A stretch of 64,000 bases of DNA. It comes from Deminuibacter soli. GTDB lineage: Bacteria; Bacteroidota; Bacteroidia; Chitinophagales; Chitinophagaceae. The DNA lies in NCBI RefSeq assembly GCF_003412455.1, contig NZ_QTJU01000011.1:62001-126000 (forward strand). Reading direction: 5' to 3'. Positions 25,347-35,600 of the stretch are shown here, piece by piece. Below the pieces are notes generated by a model, which worked only from the letters and a program-made list of their open reading frames with translations, was not told the origin of the DNA and did not search any database. How positions within the stretch are numbered: the first letter of the stretch is position 1; the number at the start of each line of letters is the position of its first letter. The position numbers were made by a program, and so were the translations under genes.

Positions 25347-27257
25347 TTAATTTATTGTTTTTGTATCTTTTTCAATAATAGCCATAAAACCAAGCAGCGC
25401 TCCCCAATGATAAAACGGATCACTATTAGTAACGTCACCGCCAACGCCGGTCTGCGCATTATAATTTTCAAAAATATGCCTTTCCTGTATCCAGCTTTGA
25501 AGTAACAGTCTTTCTGATTTGCTGATAAACTCCTTCCTGACGTTTTTGACATGGTAGTTACACAAGCCCAGATAAACCAAAAAATTCATAGGTGCCCAGA
25601 TACGGCCGCGCCAATAGTTATTGTCCTTATAAGCGTTATCGCTTTTCGCAATAGAGGGTATAATATAGTCTCCCCAGAATTCCGTCGTATTCATCAGGTG
25701 TTCCTTAATCATTCTTTCAGCCCTGGCCTTATCTGTTAGGCCCGTTAACAATGGATAAAAATTCGTTGGAGAGAGCCGGTGGGAAAACGTGTTGTTGTCT
25801 GTTCGTTTATTCAGGTATATACCATCTTTCTCACTCCATAATGTCTCCAATGCCTTATTGTACTGCTGCGCTCTTTGAGTGAGCTCATGCATTTCCTTTT
25901 GCCTGCCGATAGTTCGTGCAAGCGATGCAAGTGCCCGGCAATCCGCAATGTACAAACTCAAAAGCCCGACATCCGCAAGTTCCATGGTATGTTTCTTTAT
26001 ACTGTCAAAAGGCACATGATCATACATCGGAGAATTATCAAGTCCAGATTCCCACATCGCCCGTTGCATGGGTGATTCTTTGTAAATGGAGGAATCCATT
26101 CCTGCAAACGGCGAAGATCCCCAACTCAGGTAAGTACCATTTTGCCGGTGCTTTGGCCACCAGCGATTCCACTTTAATAACCGGTCAAACAATAACTCGA
26201 CTAACCATTTATCATGGAATTTTTCATATAATCTTTTAACAACCATTGACCCAATAGGTGGTTGGGAACGGTCGTAACTAATATCGTTTGCGCCGTTATG
26301 GTTCGGAACAAAACCCGCTTCATCGATGATAGCAGTTGTTTCTACCACGTTGGCATAAGCCTGGGCTTTGTCTACTTCGCTTAACATCCAGGCAGCAAAA
26401 TAATTGTCCCAGCAAAACAGCACATAACCGCCCCTGCTCACGCTCCAGTAACGGCTTACCGGACTTATTACCCGGTTATTCGAAGGATCGTAGACCAGGT
26501 TCCAATTAAGAACTGTTTGCATTGCTTCATATATAGCGCTATCAGCGCCGTACCTGTCATGTTCTACCTGTAACCGTTGTTCAGCGCGTTGCAATATTGT
26601 ATTAATTTCTTCTTTGGTTCTTGCAACACCCGTAGAAATAGTAACGGGTGAATCAGCCCGTTTGCCAAGACTTGCTGCGGCCTGTTGCTGATAGCTGTCA
26701 GGCGTTGTTATTCCTGTTGTATAGATACCTGTACGCCTGCTTCTGATAAATGCATAAGCAGTGGATGGCTCTTCTTCTTTCAGATATAAGTTTTCTTTCC
26801 GCAGCAGCACGCCGCCCTTTCCCCAAAGCATGTGAGGCTCGATGATAAGTGCCCCGTTTGAATTTGGACCGAGGGGTTCAATTTGCATCACTAAATCATC
26901 ACCGGTGGTAGCGGACTGTATTTTCAAGCGGATCTTATGCCATTCCAGCACCAGGCAGGTATAATCCCCGGTATTGCTGTGTTTTGCCAAACTCAGTTTT
27001 ACGCCTGGTGAACCGGCCAGCGCTGTTTTTAAATATTCGCCTGTCTGCGTATCCTTTAACAGTAAGTCAATCGCCAGGCCTTCCGGAAGATGCACCTGTG
27101 ATAAAACACTGCCTGTGTTCCAGGTGTTCCAACCCCTGGCAAGCTTTGTTTGAACCTGCTGATACTGTTTTATCGCAGACGGCATCTGCTGCGCCCATGC
27201 CTGTATTGACAGGTTTAAACAGCCCCATATGAAGAAGGCGACGGCATAGTATTTCAC
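25347..27257 (-). CDS. 6-hairpin glycosidase (MGH1/GH63-like)
   Basis: About 636 residues if it starts at the GTG at 27255-27257, which gives a clean signal peptide (KYYAVAFFIWGCLNLSIQAWAQ) and lies 10 bases after the GH27 stop; upstream ATGs would overlap that gene. A beta-rich N-terminal half precedes an (alpha/alpha)6 domain from about residue 260: FCWDNYFAAWML, GFVPNHNGAND, WESGLDNSPMYD, NNYWRGRIWAPMNFLVYLGL. These blocks are typical of GH63 and mannosylglycerate-hydrolase-like enzymes, which cleave alpha-linked sugars. It is the last gene of the utilisation operon and shares the RG-x-IWAP-x-N motif with the enzyme at 29365-31146. Confidence 0.82.
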   Translation of the reverse strand: MKYYAVAFFIWGCLNLSIQAWAQQMPSAIKQYQQVQTKLARGWNTWNTGSVLSQVHLPEGLAIDLLLKDTQTGEYLKTALAGSPGVKLSLAKHSNTGDYTCLVLEWHKIRLKIQSATTGDDLVMQIEPLGPNSNGALIIEPHMLWGKGGVLLRKENLYLKEEEPSTAYAFIRSRRTGIYTTGITTPDSYQQQAAASLGKRADSPVTISTGVARTKEEINTILQRAEQRLQVEHDRYGADSAIYEAMQTVLNWNLVYDPSNNRVISPVSRYWSVSRGGYVLFCWDNYFAAWMLSEVDKAQAYANVVETTAIIDEAGFVPNHNGANDISYDRSQPPIGSMVVKRLYEKFHDKWLVELLFDRLLKWNRWWPKHRQNGTYLSWGSSPFAGMDSSIYKESPMQRAMWESGLDNSPMYDHVPFDSIKKHTMELADVGLLSLYIADCRALASLARTIGRQKEMHELTQRAQQYNKALETLWSEKDGIYLNKRTDNNTFSHRLSPTNFYPLLTGLTDKARAERMIKEHLMNTTEFWGDYIIPSIAKSDNAYKDNNYWRGRIWAPMNFLVYLGLCNYHVKNVRKEFISKSERLLLQSWIQERHIFENYNAQTGVGGDVTNSDPFYHWGALLGFMAIIEKDTKTIN

Positions 27258-27267
27258 AACAATCGGT

Positions 27268-28635
27268 TTATTGGTTAACAGAAAGTTTAAGCAGCATACA
27301 ACCATGTGCCGGGTAAGAAGTCTGATACGTCTTACTGAATGTTCCCAAATCTTTCCCGGCCCACAGATCACGCAGGCTCACCTTCCCTTTCATATTTAGC
27401 ATTTTGAAGTCCAGTGTTAACTGACGGGTAGTATCCGCCAAATTGAATATTGCGGCATAAACCGCTTTACCATCTTCCGCATCGCTGACCCAGATCATTT
27501 GATTATTTTGGTTTGACAACTCCCGCGGATTAGTTCCATGTTGATTCACTTTCAATACTTCGCTATTGGTAAATAATGTTTCTTCAATTGCCCTGTTTTC
27601 GGGCAGGTTTCCACCAAGCATGAGCGGAGAGCGATAGATACACCAAAAGGTCATGTGACTGTAAAGCTCCGCGTCAGTGAACCTGCTGTACCTTTCTGCC
27701 CCAACAGGCCCTCTTTTAGAAAGTTTTCCGATTTGCAGCATATCGGCATCGGGCCAATGTCCCGGTCCTCCTTTGCCTTCCCATTTTTTTGCAAGCTGAA
27801 ACATATTAAGCACCTCATTCCAGTTATCCCAAAAGTCTTCTGCCATGCGCCACATATTGCCATACCTTGCCACGTGAGCGGCTTGTGCAAGCGGCGTTTC
27901 ACCTGGCGAAAGGCTGAATACTACGGAACGCCTGCACGCAGCAATCGCCTTGTTATAACCTTCCACTTCCGCAGCACTATAAGGACGTGACAGATCATCT
28001 ACTTTTACAAAGTCTACCTGCCAGTCAGCATACAGATTAAGAAGCGAATTGAGATACTCCTGCGCACCTTTCTTATTCATATCCAGGCCGTACATATGGT
28101 TGTTCCAGCCACACGTGGATGTCGTGTCTGCAATCATATCGGCCGTAATGCCATTCGTTCCCAGCACCGGGCACCTGGCCCACACCGCCTGCTTTGGGAT
28201 ACCACGCATGACATGAATGCCAAATTTCAGTCCTTTACCATGCACATAATCCGCCAACGGACCAAACCCGTGACCATTAAAAGCAGACTGAAATTTATTA
28301 GGGTGAGGAAGCAGCCGCCCATATTGGTCCATAGATAGCCAGGGAATGAATGAGCCGTCCTCGAGATTTTTTTGAGATACATTCCCCAGATTGGAGCCAG
28401 GCGGGTTATCATATGACCATAGAAAATCTACTACAATATATTCCCATCCAAAAGGCTTAAGTTTATCAGCCATGTAATCGGCATTGGCCTTTATTTCATC
28501 TTCATGAACGGCCGATCCATAACAGTTGTAACTATTCCAGCCCATAGGCGGCCGCTCGGCAACATGCATCTTATCCTGGGCGTTTACTGCCGTTAGCCAT
28601 ATGCATGACAATAGCAAAAAAGCAATTATTTTCAT
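27268..28635 (-). CDS. GH27 alpha-galactosidase-like enzyme
   Basis: A 455-residue secreted enzyme (signal peptide to about residue 19). RPPMGWNSYNCYGS opens the GH27 barrel. DFVKVDDL contains the nucleophile Asp213, and MWRMAEDFWDNW the acid/base Asp267, aligned with Asp170 and Asp231 of human alpha-galactosidase A. In the sugar-binding motif, human IDDCW is VDFLW here, so the second Asp, which contacts galactose O6, is Phe71. A C-terminal beta-sandwich follows. Substrate could be alpha-galactose or a related sugar lacking O6, such as beta-L-arabinopyranose; this is inference. Confidence 0.9.
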   Translation of the reverse strand: MKIIAFLLLSCIWLTAVNAQDKMHVAERPPMGWNSYNCYGSAVHEDEIKANADYMADKLKPFGWEYIVVDFLWSYDNPPGSNLGNVSQKNLEDGSFIPWLSMDQYGRLLPHPNKFQSAFNGHGFGPLADYVHGKGLKFGIHVMRGIPKQAVWARCPVLGTNGITADMIADTTSTCGWNNHMYGLDMNKKGAQEYLNSLLNLYADWQVDFVKVDDLSRPYSAAEVEGYNKAIAACRRSVVFSLSPGETPLAQAAHVARYGNMWRMAEDFWDNWNEVLNMFQLAKKWEGKGGPGHWPDADMLQIGKLSKRGPVGAERYSRFTDAELYSHMTFWCIYRSPLMLGGNLPENRAIEETLFTNSEVLKVNQHGTNPRELSNQNNQMIWVSDAEDGKAVYAAIFNLADTTRQLTLDFKMLNMKGKVSLRDLWAGKDLGTFSKTYQTSYPAHGCMLLKLSVNQ

Positions 28636-28670
28636 TTCAAATACAAATTAAATTCTGAAGAAGTCAGTGG

Positions 28671-29354
28671 TTATTTCAAAAAGGGCAGGAAGGTCTCAGC
28701 GATCAGCTTATTGCCTTTCTCATTCATGTGCACATTGTCTACCGTAAGAATACCCTTTTGTTGATTATTCGGGTTAATTGTTTTGAGTGTATCAATAAAT
28801 ACTTTGCGGATGTTGCAGAAAAGCGTGCCATTTTTTTTCGCCACCTTTTGCATGATAGCTGCATACTGATCCAGCTGTTTATCCATCGGGTTACTGCCGT
28901 GTTTTTTTTCGCCGATAATGGTGGGCGTACACAGGATAACGCTGATATGTTTTTCCTGTAAGCGCTTTACGATATAGGATAATCCAAGCTCATACTGATC
29001 AGGAAAGGTGCCGCCAACAGTCGGCTGCCAGGTGAAAAATCCCACATCATTAATACCTATCATCAAAAAAACAATATCCGGCTGTTGCTGGATGACATCG
29101 GTTTCAATCCTGGCGAGCAGGTCACGTATTTTGTTGCCGCCTACACCCTTGCCCACCAGTTCATAGCGATCATCACTGCCGTTGTGTTGCAGCGTATCAC
29201 GCATCATCCGGATGTACCCGCCCTCCAGGTCGCCGGCATAGGTAATGGAATCTCCTAAGAAAATCACTTTCTTTTTTGGGGGTGCCATGCCTAAGAGCAC
29301 CGCCAATGCTGGCAGGAAGAGTAACAAAGAAAAACGCTTTACAAACAGGTTCAT
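28671..29354 (-). CDS. SGNH/GDSL esterase
   Basis: A 227-residue exported hydrolase (signal peptide ending near LLGMA). The four SGNH blocks are present: FLGDSITYAG with the catalytic Ser, KGVGGNKIRDLL (Gly), MIGINDVGF (Asn), and DNVHMNEKG with the Asp and His. In this operon it probably removes acetyl or other acyl groups from the polysaccharide. The gene lies 10 bases after the upstream glycosidase and 35 before the GH27 gene. Confidence 0.92.
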   Translation of the reverse strand: MNLFVKRFSLLLFLPALAVLLGMAPPKKKVIFLGDSITYAGDLEGGYIRMMRDTLQHNGSDDRYELVGKGVGGNKIRDLLARIETDVIQQQPDIVFLMIGINDVGFFTWQPTVGGTFPDQYELGLSYIVKRLQEKHISVILCTPTIIGEKKHGSNPMDKQLDQYAAIMQKVAKKNGTLFCNIRKVFIDTLKTINPNNQQKGILTVDNVHMNEKGNKLIAETFLPFLK

Positions 29355-29364
29355 TTATTCAAAT

Positions 29365-31146
29365 TTATTTGTTGAGGTATTGTGATGCGAGAATCAAAAA
29401 AATGCTGGAGGTCCAGGTATATTCCGGGTCAGATTTCTGTTCCCCGGTACGGGCATCATGCCTTTCAGGAAATTCCTTTGCTGCCAGATGTGCACAATAG
29501 GTTTTGGCGATTTGCTCAGCAAATACCTTTTCGCCACAACTTTTCAACCCATCAACCAATATATAATTCACCGGCGCCCATATCGAACCACGCGTGTAGG
29601 AGTTCGTATTAAAATAGGGACTGCTTAAGCTTTCTGTTGCCATACCGAAGGGTGTCATCAAACCACCGGCTTGCTTCAGATCCCTGATCAAACGCTCTTT
29701 AATATTTTGTGGCAGCCGTTTGCCAAGCAACAACGGTACATAAGAAAGAAAACTGTCCCCTTCTTCATTCCATTTACCTGTATTTACATTGCGTGCGACA
29801 AACTTATTGCCCTTCCATAATTGCCCGATGAGTGTAGCAGTTAATGCGTCTGCCCTTAAGGTCCATTTCGCTGCCTCAGCTGGTTTTTGCAGCCTGGCAG
29901 CTATCTCTGCCAGCACGTCCATTTGAACAATAAGAAAAGTCGCCAGTTCAGGGGCTTCGGCAGGTAATCCTACGTCAAAAGGCGGCGTATCGTCGAAAGA
30001 TTCATAACTATGGTTATACTGGGGCAGTCCATTTTTATCAGGATCCCTGAAATCAAACCAGAAATTGGTCCATTTCACCAGCGCCGGGTAAATCGCTCTC
30101 ATTCTTTCGGGCGTTACCATCTTGCTATTTTCCATCATTTTTCGCAAAGCCCAACCATGGACAGGCGTTTTAAGAATACCCCATAATTCCTTCTCATCGT
30201 CAAAGCTGTCGGGCAGTGAACCAATCTCACTCTGGTGATCAAATACACAGGCAAACTGGTCCCATGCAACCGCAGCATCAACCGGGGCCATTGCAATGGC
30301 ATTGAAGCAGTGGTCCCAGGACCATATCTGGTTCATCCAGTTTTTACTCATCAGCATGCCTTCCCTTTTCATTTGCCCCCTGGCGGCTACCAGGCATGAC
30401 CAATTAATATATGCCGCCAGCTTTGCTGCCTGCTGATAACCAGTTTTAAACCGGGGCATTTTATTCATCCAGGCAGTAAAAGCACCGGTAGCCTGCACCG
30501 CACATAGGTCAAAGTTCTTTGTATATTCCCTGGGCTGCCACTCGCTCACAAAATTTTCTATCGCCAGTTCAAAGGTGCCATCCTTACCAGGCTGCGCTTC
30601 TGCAAGATACCGGCTATAATCATTCGGCTTTGTGCTGTCCGGGATGTCCCCGCTTTGTTCGATTGTTCCTGCTAAAGGAGATATCATCCAAAAAAAACCG
30701 TTCGCACCACCGGTGGTCAGCCTGATCCTTTTATTAATTTCCACGGCATAGCATTCATTCAGCGGCTTCATGCGAAGGCCCAGGGCCGTGCCCCTGACAC
30801 GAATGGTATTCCCGTTTTCAAAGCAAAACTGCACGCTTCCCCGCGCTGTTTTCAGCGTCAGCAGGCCGGGTGTGGCGATGATTTCAGGGGTAACAGTTTT
30901 ACCATCTTCTACAACCTCGAGCCGGATAAACTGGTCAAACAATTTGCGCCGGGAAAGATTTCTCAGTATGATTCCATCCGGTTCGTTTTTGGCAGAAGCA
31001 TTAAGCAAATTCGTCAACCGGTGAATGGCAAGGTATGATCCACGGTAACTAAAGGGAACCCTGCTGATATCAAAACTTAATTCCTGTGAACAGGCACCTG
31101 CCGCTATAAGTACAAATGCCATGATTACCCATATTCTTTTCATCAT
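29365..31146 (-). CDS. 6-hairpin glycosidase lipoprotein (trehalase/GH63-like)
   Basis: About 593 residues from the ATG at 31146, 13 bases after the SusD stop. The signal ends VLIAAGAC, a lipobox, so the enzyme is probably anchored. The (alpha/alpha)6 part shows IWSWDHCFNAIA, SLPDSFDDEKELWG, GLPQYNHSYESFDDTPPFDVG, the NEEGDSFLSYVPLLLG segment and YTRGSIWAPVNYILVDGL, as in clan GH-G enzymes (GH37, GH63 and relatives). It is distantly similar to the enzyme at 25347-27257. The glycosidic bond cleaved is unknown, but alpha-linkages are typical for the clan. Confidence 0.83.
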   Translation of the reverse strand: MMKRIWVIMAFVLIAAGACSQELSFDISRVPFSYRGSYLAIHRLTNLLNASAKNEPDGIILRNLSRRKLFDQFIRLEVVEDGKTVTPEIIATPGLLTLKTARGSVQFCFENGNTIRVRGTALGLRMKPLNECYAVEINKRIRLTTGGANGFFWMISPLAGTIEQSGDIPDSTKPNDYSRYLAEAQPGKDGTFELAIENFVSEWQPREYTKNFDLCAVQATGAFTAWMNKMPRFKTGYQQAAKLAAYINWSCLVAARGQMKREGMLMSKNWMNQIWSWDHCFNAIAMAPVDAAVAWDQFACVFDHQSEIGSLPDSFDDEKELWGILKTPVHGWALRKMMENSKMVTPERMRAIYPALVKWTNFWFDFRDPDKNGLPQYNHSYESFDDTPPFDVGLPAEAPELATFLIVQMDVLAEIAARLQKPAEAAKWTLRADALTATLIGQLWKGNKFVARNVNTGKWNEEGDSFLSYVPLLLGKRLPQNIKERLIRDLKQAGGLMTPFGMATESLSSPYFNTNSYTRGSIWAPVNYILVDGLKSCGEKVFAEQIAKTYCAHLAAKEFPERHDARTGEQKSDPEYTWTSSIFLILASQYLNK

Positions 31147-31159
31147 TTTTCTGTGTAGG

Positions 31160-32680
31160 TTACCAATTAGGATTTTGCTCTGCCAGGTGATTGGTATTGA
31201 TCTCGGCCTGTGGAACCGGGAAATAATCATACTTTTTGGGTATAAAGAACTCTCGTCCTACTTTATCGCTGTTCGTTAATTCCTGTTGCAGCAGTCCCCA
31301 TCTTTTCAGGTCGTAGAAACGGGTACCTTCCCGAGCAAATTCAATCATCCGCTGATGCCGTATTTCTGCCATCATTTTATCCTTATCTGTACCGGCCGGG
31401 AACGGTGCAAGGTTTGCCCGGTTTCGTACCTGGTTTAAGTAAGGATATGCTTCACCTACCTTGCCATCCATGGTAAGCGCTTCGGCGAGCATCAGCAATA
31501 CGTCGGCATACCTTAACACCCTTTCATTGATGCTTGTTACAAACGAGCTGCCGTTAGAGCCTGTCAGCTCATTGTCTTTTTTCCAGTTTTGATATTTTCT
31601 GAACATGGAATGAAAACCTGACCAGAGCGCAAATGATTTGAAAGGCTTATTATAATAAGTTGCACCAGGATAATCCCATACCAGCGTTGCATACATCCTT
31701 GGATCATAATCTCCACTCTGCGTCTTTTCTTTTTCAAACTCATGAAGTAGCTTGTCGGTAGGGGCGGCTTCAAACCAGCCGGCAACTTCAGAAGGCGCAA
31801 ATTCCTGGGCCGTGAAGGTGCCGAGTGCAAGTTGCGAGCTGTTACCAGCCCAGAAATAAGGGCCCCCCGCATCCTGTATCTGCACCTCAAAAAGTGATTC
31901 CTCATTATTTTCAAAGGCATCAGTAAAATTGTCTTCATAATTTTTCCGCAAGGCATAGGCAAACGGGGATGCAGTTAATTGATGAAGGGTTGTTGCTGCA
32001 TTCGCATAATCTTTACTGTACAGGTAAGCTTTACCCAAATATCCAAGCGCCGCACCTTTCGTAGCGCGCCCCAACCATTCACCCGACCATGCAACAGGCA
32101 GATCGGCCGCAGCCTCTGTAAAGTCCTTGTATATCTGCGCCCAAACATCTGCCTCCGGCGATTTAGCCAGGTTGTAATCACTACTGGATGAAGGAATAGA
32201 AATGCGGAGAGGAACGTCTCCAAAGTTGATGACCAGGTTAAAGAAAAAAAGGCCCCGTAAGAACTTCGCTTCGGCCAGGTACACTTTCTTTTTATCATCC
32301 GTCAATGCCGCCCTGTCAATATTGGCAAGCACCTGGTTGGCCTTAAATATTCCCTGGTATTGATTATTAAAAATATTGGTAACGATAGCATTATCTGCAG
32401 TGTTGATAAAAGTAGAAATTTTATACAGGTCTGTCACATCGTTACGGATAAAAAAATCATCCCCCCTTGCATTGGTTACTTCTACGCCACGCGTACTCCA
32501 ATATCCTGAATTATATGCAGGCAGCAGGTAATAGGTAGCTGCCATTGCCTGCAACACATCGGTTTCATTTTTCCAGTAAGTGTCAGACGTCAGTACATTC
32601 GGGTTTACTTTATCAAGTGTATCCTTTGAACAGGACGCTATACCGGCTATTAAAGTGATATAAAAAAATATTTTTTTCAT
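31160..32680 (-). CDS. SusD/RagB-family outer-membrane lipoprotein
   Basis: A 506-residue surface glycan-binding lipoprotein that caps the SusC channel. The signal ends LIAGIASC. SusD hallmarks are seen: TLDKVNPNVLTSDTYWKNETDVLQ at the N-terminus, AEAKFLRGLFFFNLVINFGDVPL, the TPR-like KGAALGYLGKAYLYSKDYANAA, RYADVLLMLAEAL, YPYLNQVRNRANL and the C-terminal IRHQRMIEFAREGTRFYDLKRWG. It is 17 bases after the SusC stop. Length is normal for the family. Confidence 0.95.
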   Translation of the reverse strand: MKKIFFYITLIAGIASCSKDTLDKVNPNVLTSDTYWKNETDVLQAMAATYYLLPAYNSGYWSTRGVEVTNARGDDFFIRNDVTDLYKISTFINTADNAIVTNIFNNQYQGIFKANQVLANIDRAALTDDKKKVYLAEAKFLRGLFFFNLVINFGDVPLRISIPSSSSDYNLAKSPEADVWAQIYKDFTEAAADLPVAWSGEWLGRATKGAALGYLGKAYLYSKDYANAATTLHQLTASPFAYALRKNYEDNFTDAFENNEESLFEVQIQDAGGPYFWAGNSSQLALGTFTAQEFAPSEVAGWFEAAPTDKLLHEFEKEKTQSGDYDPRMYATLVWDYPGATYYNKPFKSFALWSGFHSMFRKYQNWKKDNELTGSNGSSFVTSINERVLRYADVLLMLAEALTMDGKVGEAYPYLNQVRNRANLAPFPAGTDKDKMMAEIRHQRMIEFAREGTRFYDLKRWGLLQQELTNSDKVGREFFIPKKYDYFPVPQAEINTNHLAEQNPNW

Positions 32681-32697
32681 ATGAAAAGTTTGAAAGG

Positions 32698-35600
32698 CTA
32701 AAAGGACATTTGAATACCAAAGCTTACCACTCTTGGAAGAGGATAGCTCACGAAAACAAAATCTACTCCACGGTCAAAAATGGAACCGGTTCTGCCGATA
32801 TCAGGGTTATACCCTTTATAGCTGGTAATGGTGAACAGATTATCACAACTGATATAAGCCCTGAGTGAGCTGATATGCGCACGCTGGAGCAAGGCCGGTG
32901 AGAAATTATATCCGAGCTGTAATGACTTCAATCGAACATAGGCGCCACTTTCCAGGAAACGTGCAGAGGTTCGGTCATTTACATTCGGGTCACTGATAAT
33001 AGCCCTCGGAATGTTAGAGTGGTTATTGCTGGTCCAGGCGTTGAGTGTTGCTGTAGAATAATTAAACTCATAGCTCATGCTTTCCAGTTCCTGGCGGAAA
33101 GCATTGTAAATGCTGTTACCGTACATTCCCTGCACCACAACAGCAGCATCAAAATTGTTCCATGATGCGGCAAAGTTTACGCCATATTCAAGCTTGGGAA
33201 AGGGGCTTCCGCAATAGACGCGGTCATTGTCATCAATTTTACCGTCACCGTTGGCATCAACGAAACGAATATCACCGGGAGCTGCATTGGGCTGAATTTT
33301 CTGGCCGTTTTTTCCGAGATAATTATCTACTTCCTCCTGGCTGTTAAAAATGCCATTGGTTTGAATCAGCTTAAAAGCAGTCACTGGGCCGCCAACACCG
33401 GTCACAGTTGTTGAAGCGCCGTTTTGTGTTGGTTGACCGCCATAAATAGGCTGGTTGCCTTCGCCCAGGCTCAACACTTTATTCCTGATAACCGACGCAG
33501 TAGCGCCGATGGTATATTTAAATTTATTGATCCTGTCGGTATAAGAGGCACCGACTTCCACGCCGTGATTTTCAATAGACCCGGCATTGGTCACTGGGTT
33601 AGATACAGAGCCAACAGAGCCTGGAATGGGTACATTTAACAATACATCGGTTGATTTCTTTTTAAAATAATCGGCGGTAATATTCAGTTTGTTATTGAAT
33701 AACGCGGCATCAATACCAATATCAACAGTTTTTGTGTTTTCCCATTTAATGTTCGGATCAGCGAAGGCCTGTTGTATGGCACCAAACCATTTGTGTTGAT
33801 CTGTGCCGATAGCGTAGTTGGCATTGGAGGCAATCGTAGGGATATATGCGTAGTCAGCAATTTCCTGGTTGCCTAATTCGCCGTAGCTTACCCTTAGTTT
33901 AAACGCATCGAAGACTTTGGATAGAGGAGTAAAAAATTTTTCTTCCGAAAGATTCCAGCCTGCTGCCAGGGAAGGGAAATTCCCATAGCGGTTATTTTTA
34001 CCAAATCTTGAAGATCCGTCCCGGCGGAAACTGCCGGTGAACAGGAAGCGGTTGTCATATCCATAAACAATCCTGCCCAATTGCGACAGCAATGCGCTCT
34101 CTATCCTGTTGCCACCAACACTTGCCGTACCTGAACCCGCATCCTGTACATCCAGCCCATCGGGCAGATTATTGTTTGATTCTGACCAGAAACGGTAGCT
34201 GTTTTTCTGCATGGTGTAGCCTACCAGCACCTGTAGCTTATGCCTGCCAAAAGTTTTGTCATAGTTCAGTGTATTTTCTAAAAGCAGCATTTTGCTTTGA
34301 TCCTGGCTTTCATTGAGCACATTGGTGGGATTGGAAAACAGCGCGCCCACCTGGTAGCGCTGCGTATAGTTGTAGCCGGTTCCTGAAGCCAGTGTATGGC
34401 CTACATTAAATTTATATTTTAAATCCTTTGTAATGCCGTACTCTGCATAAAGGTTAAGCAATACGGAGTTTGTTTCGTTTTTGGTTTTGATAAGGTTGAG
34501 CTGGGCCACCGGGTTGATGATGTTCACTACCGGTCCGTAGGCGCCGGAAAAACCTCCCAACGCTGTTGGATCATATACCTCAAATACCGGGATGGACTTG
34601 GCAGCACCGCCAACAGGGTTGCCGCCACTGGAGGGAATCCTGTTCCAGTTCTCTTTACTTAACAACACCGTTTCACCAATCTTAAATTTTCCCTTTGTTG
34701 TTTCTGACCTGATGCGCAAATTATATCTTGAATACCCCGTGACCTTCACAATACCTTGCTGGTCAAGATAGCCGCCCGAAATACTATACTTTGTCTGATC
34801 GCTGCCGCCGCTGATGTTCATTTCATAACTCTGCACGGGTGCTGTTCTGAATATCTCTTTTTGCCAGTCTGTCCCTTTGCCTAATTGTTCGGGATTTTTG
34901 GCAATGTCCAATCTGGGTAACCCTGCAGCATCATGCGCCTGGTTACTGACTTCTGCCCATTGCTGTGCATCCAATACATCGAGCGTGCGGGCAATCTTCT
35001 GAAGGCCGTAATTGCCAGCGAAATTGATCTGGGTTTTACCGGTCTTCCCGGTTTTGGTAGATATAAGCACTACACCATTTGCTGCCCTTGAACCATAGAT
35101 GGCGGCGGCTGAAGCGTCTTTCAAAACATCGATGGATTCAATATCACCGGGAAGCAGGTTACTGATGGAAGCAACGGGAATACCATCTACGATATACAGC
35201 GGAGTTGCATTGCCAAGCGTTCCCACGCCGCGGATAAGTATCCTTGTTCCTGAGCCAGGGTCTCCGCCGGCGGATTCAACTGCCACACCGGGCAAACGGC
35301 CCTGCAGGCTTTTTTCAACACTGTTTACACCCTGCGTTACCAGGTCCTTACCTTTCACCGAAGCTACAGCACCTGTCAGGTCTTTCCTCCTGCTGGTTCC
35401 GTAACCCACCACTACAACGTCGTTGAGCGCAGCTGTTACCTCTTTTAATTTAACAATGACGGAAAGTGTAGCGCCGGGTTTCAACTGGTAGCCTGATAAG
35501 GTCTGAGATTCATAACCGACAGAAGAAATCGTAAAACTATAGCCATTTCCGGGTGGAAGATTTGAAAAAGAGAATACACCACTACTGTCTGTTTGCACGC

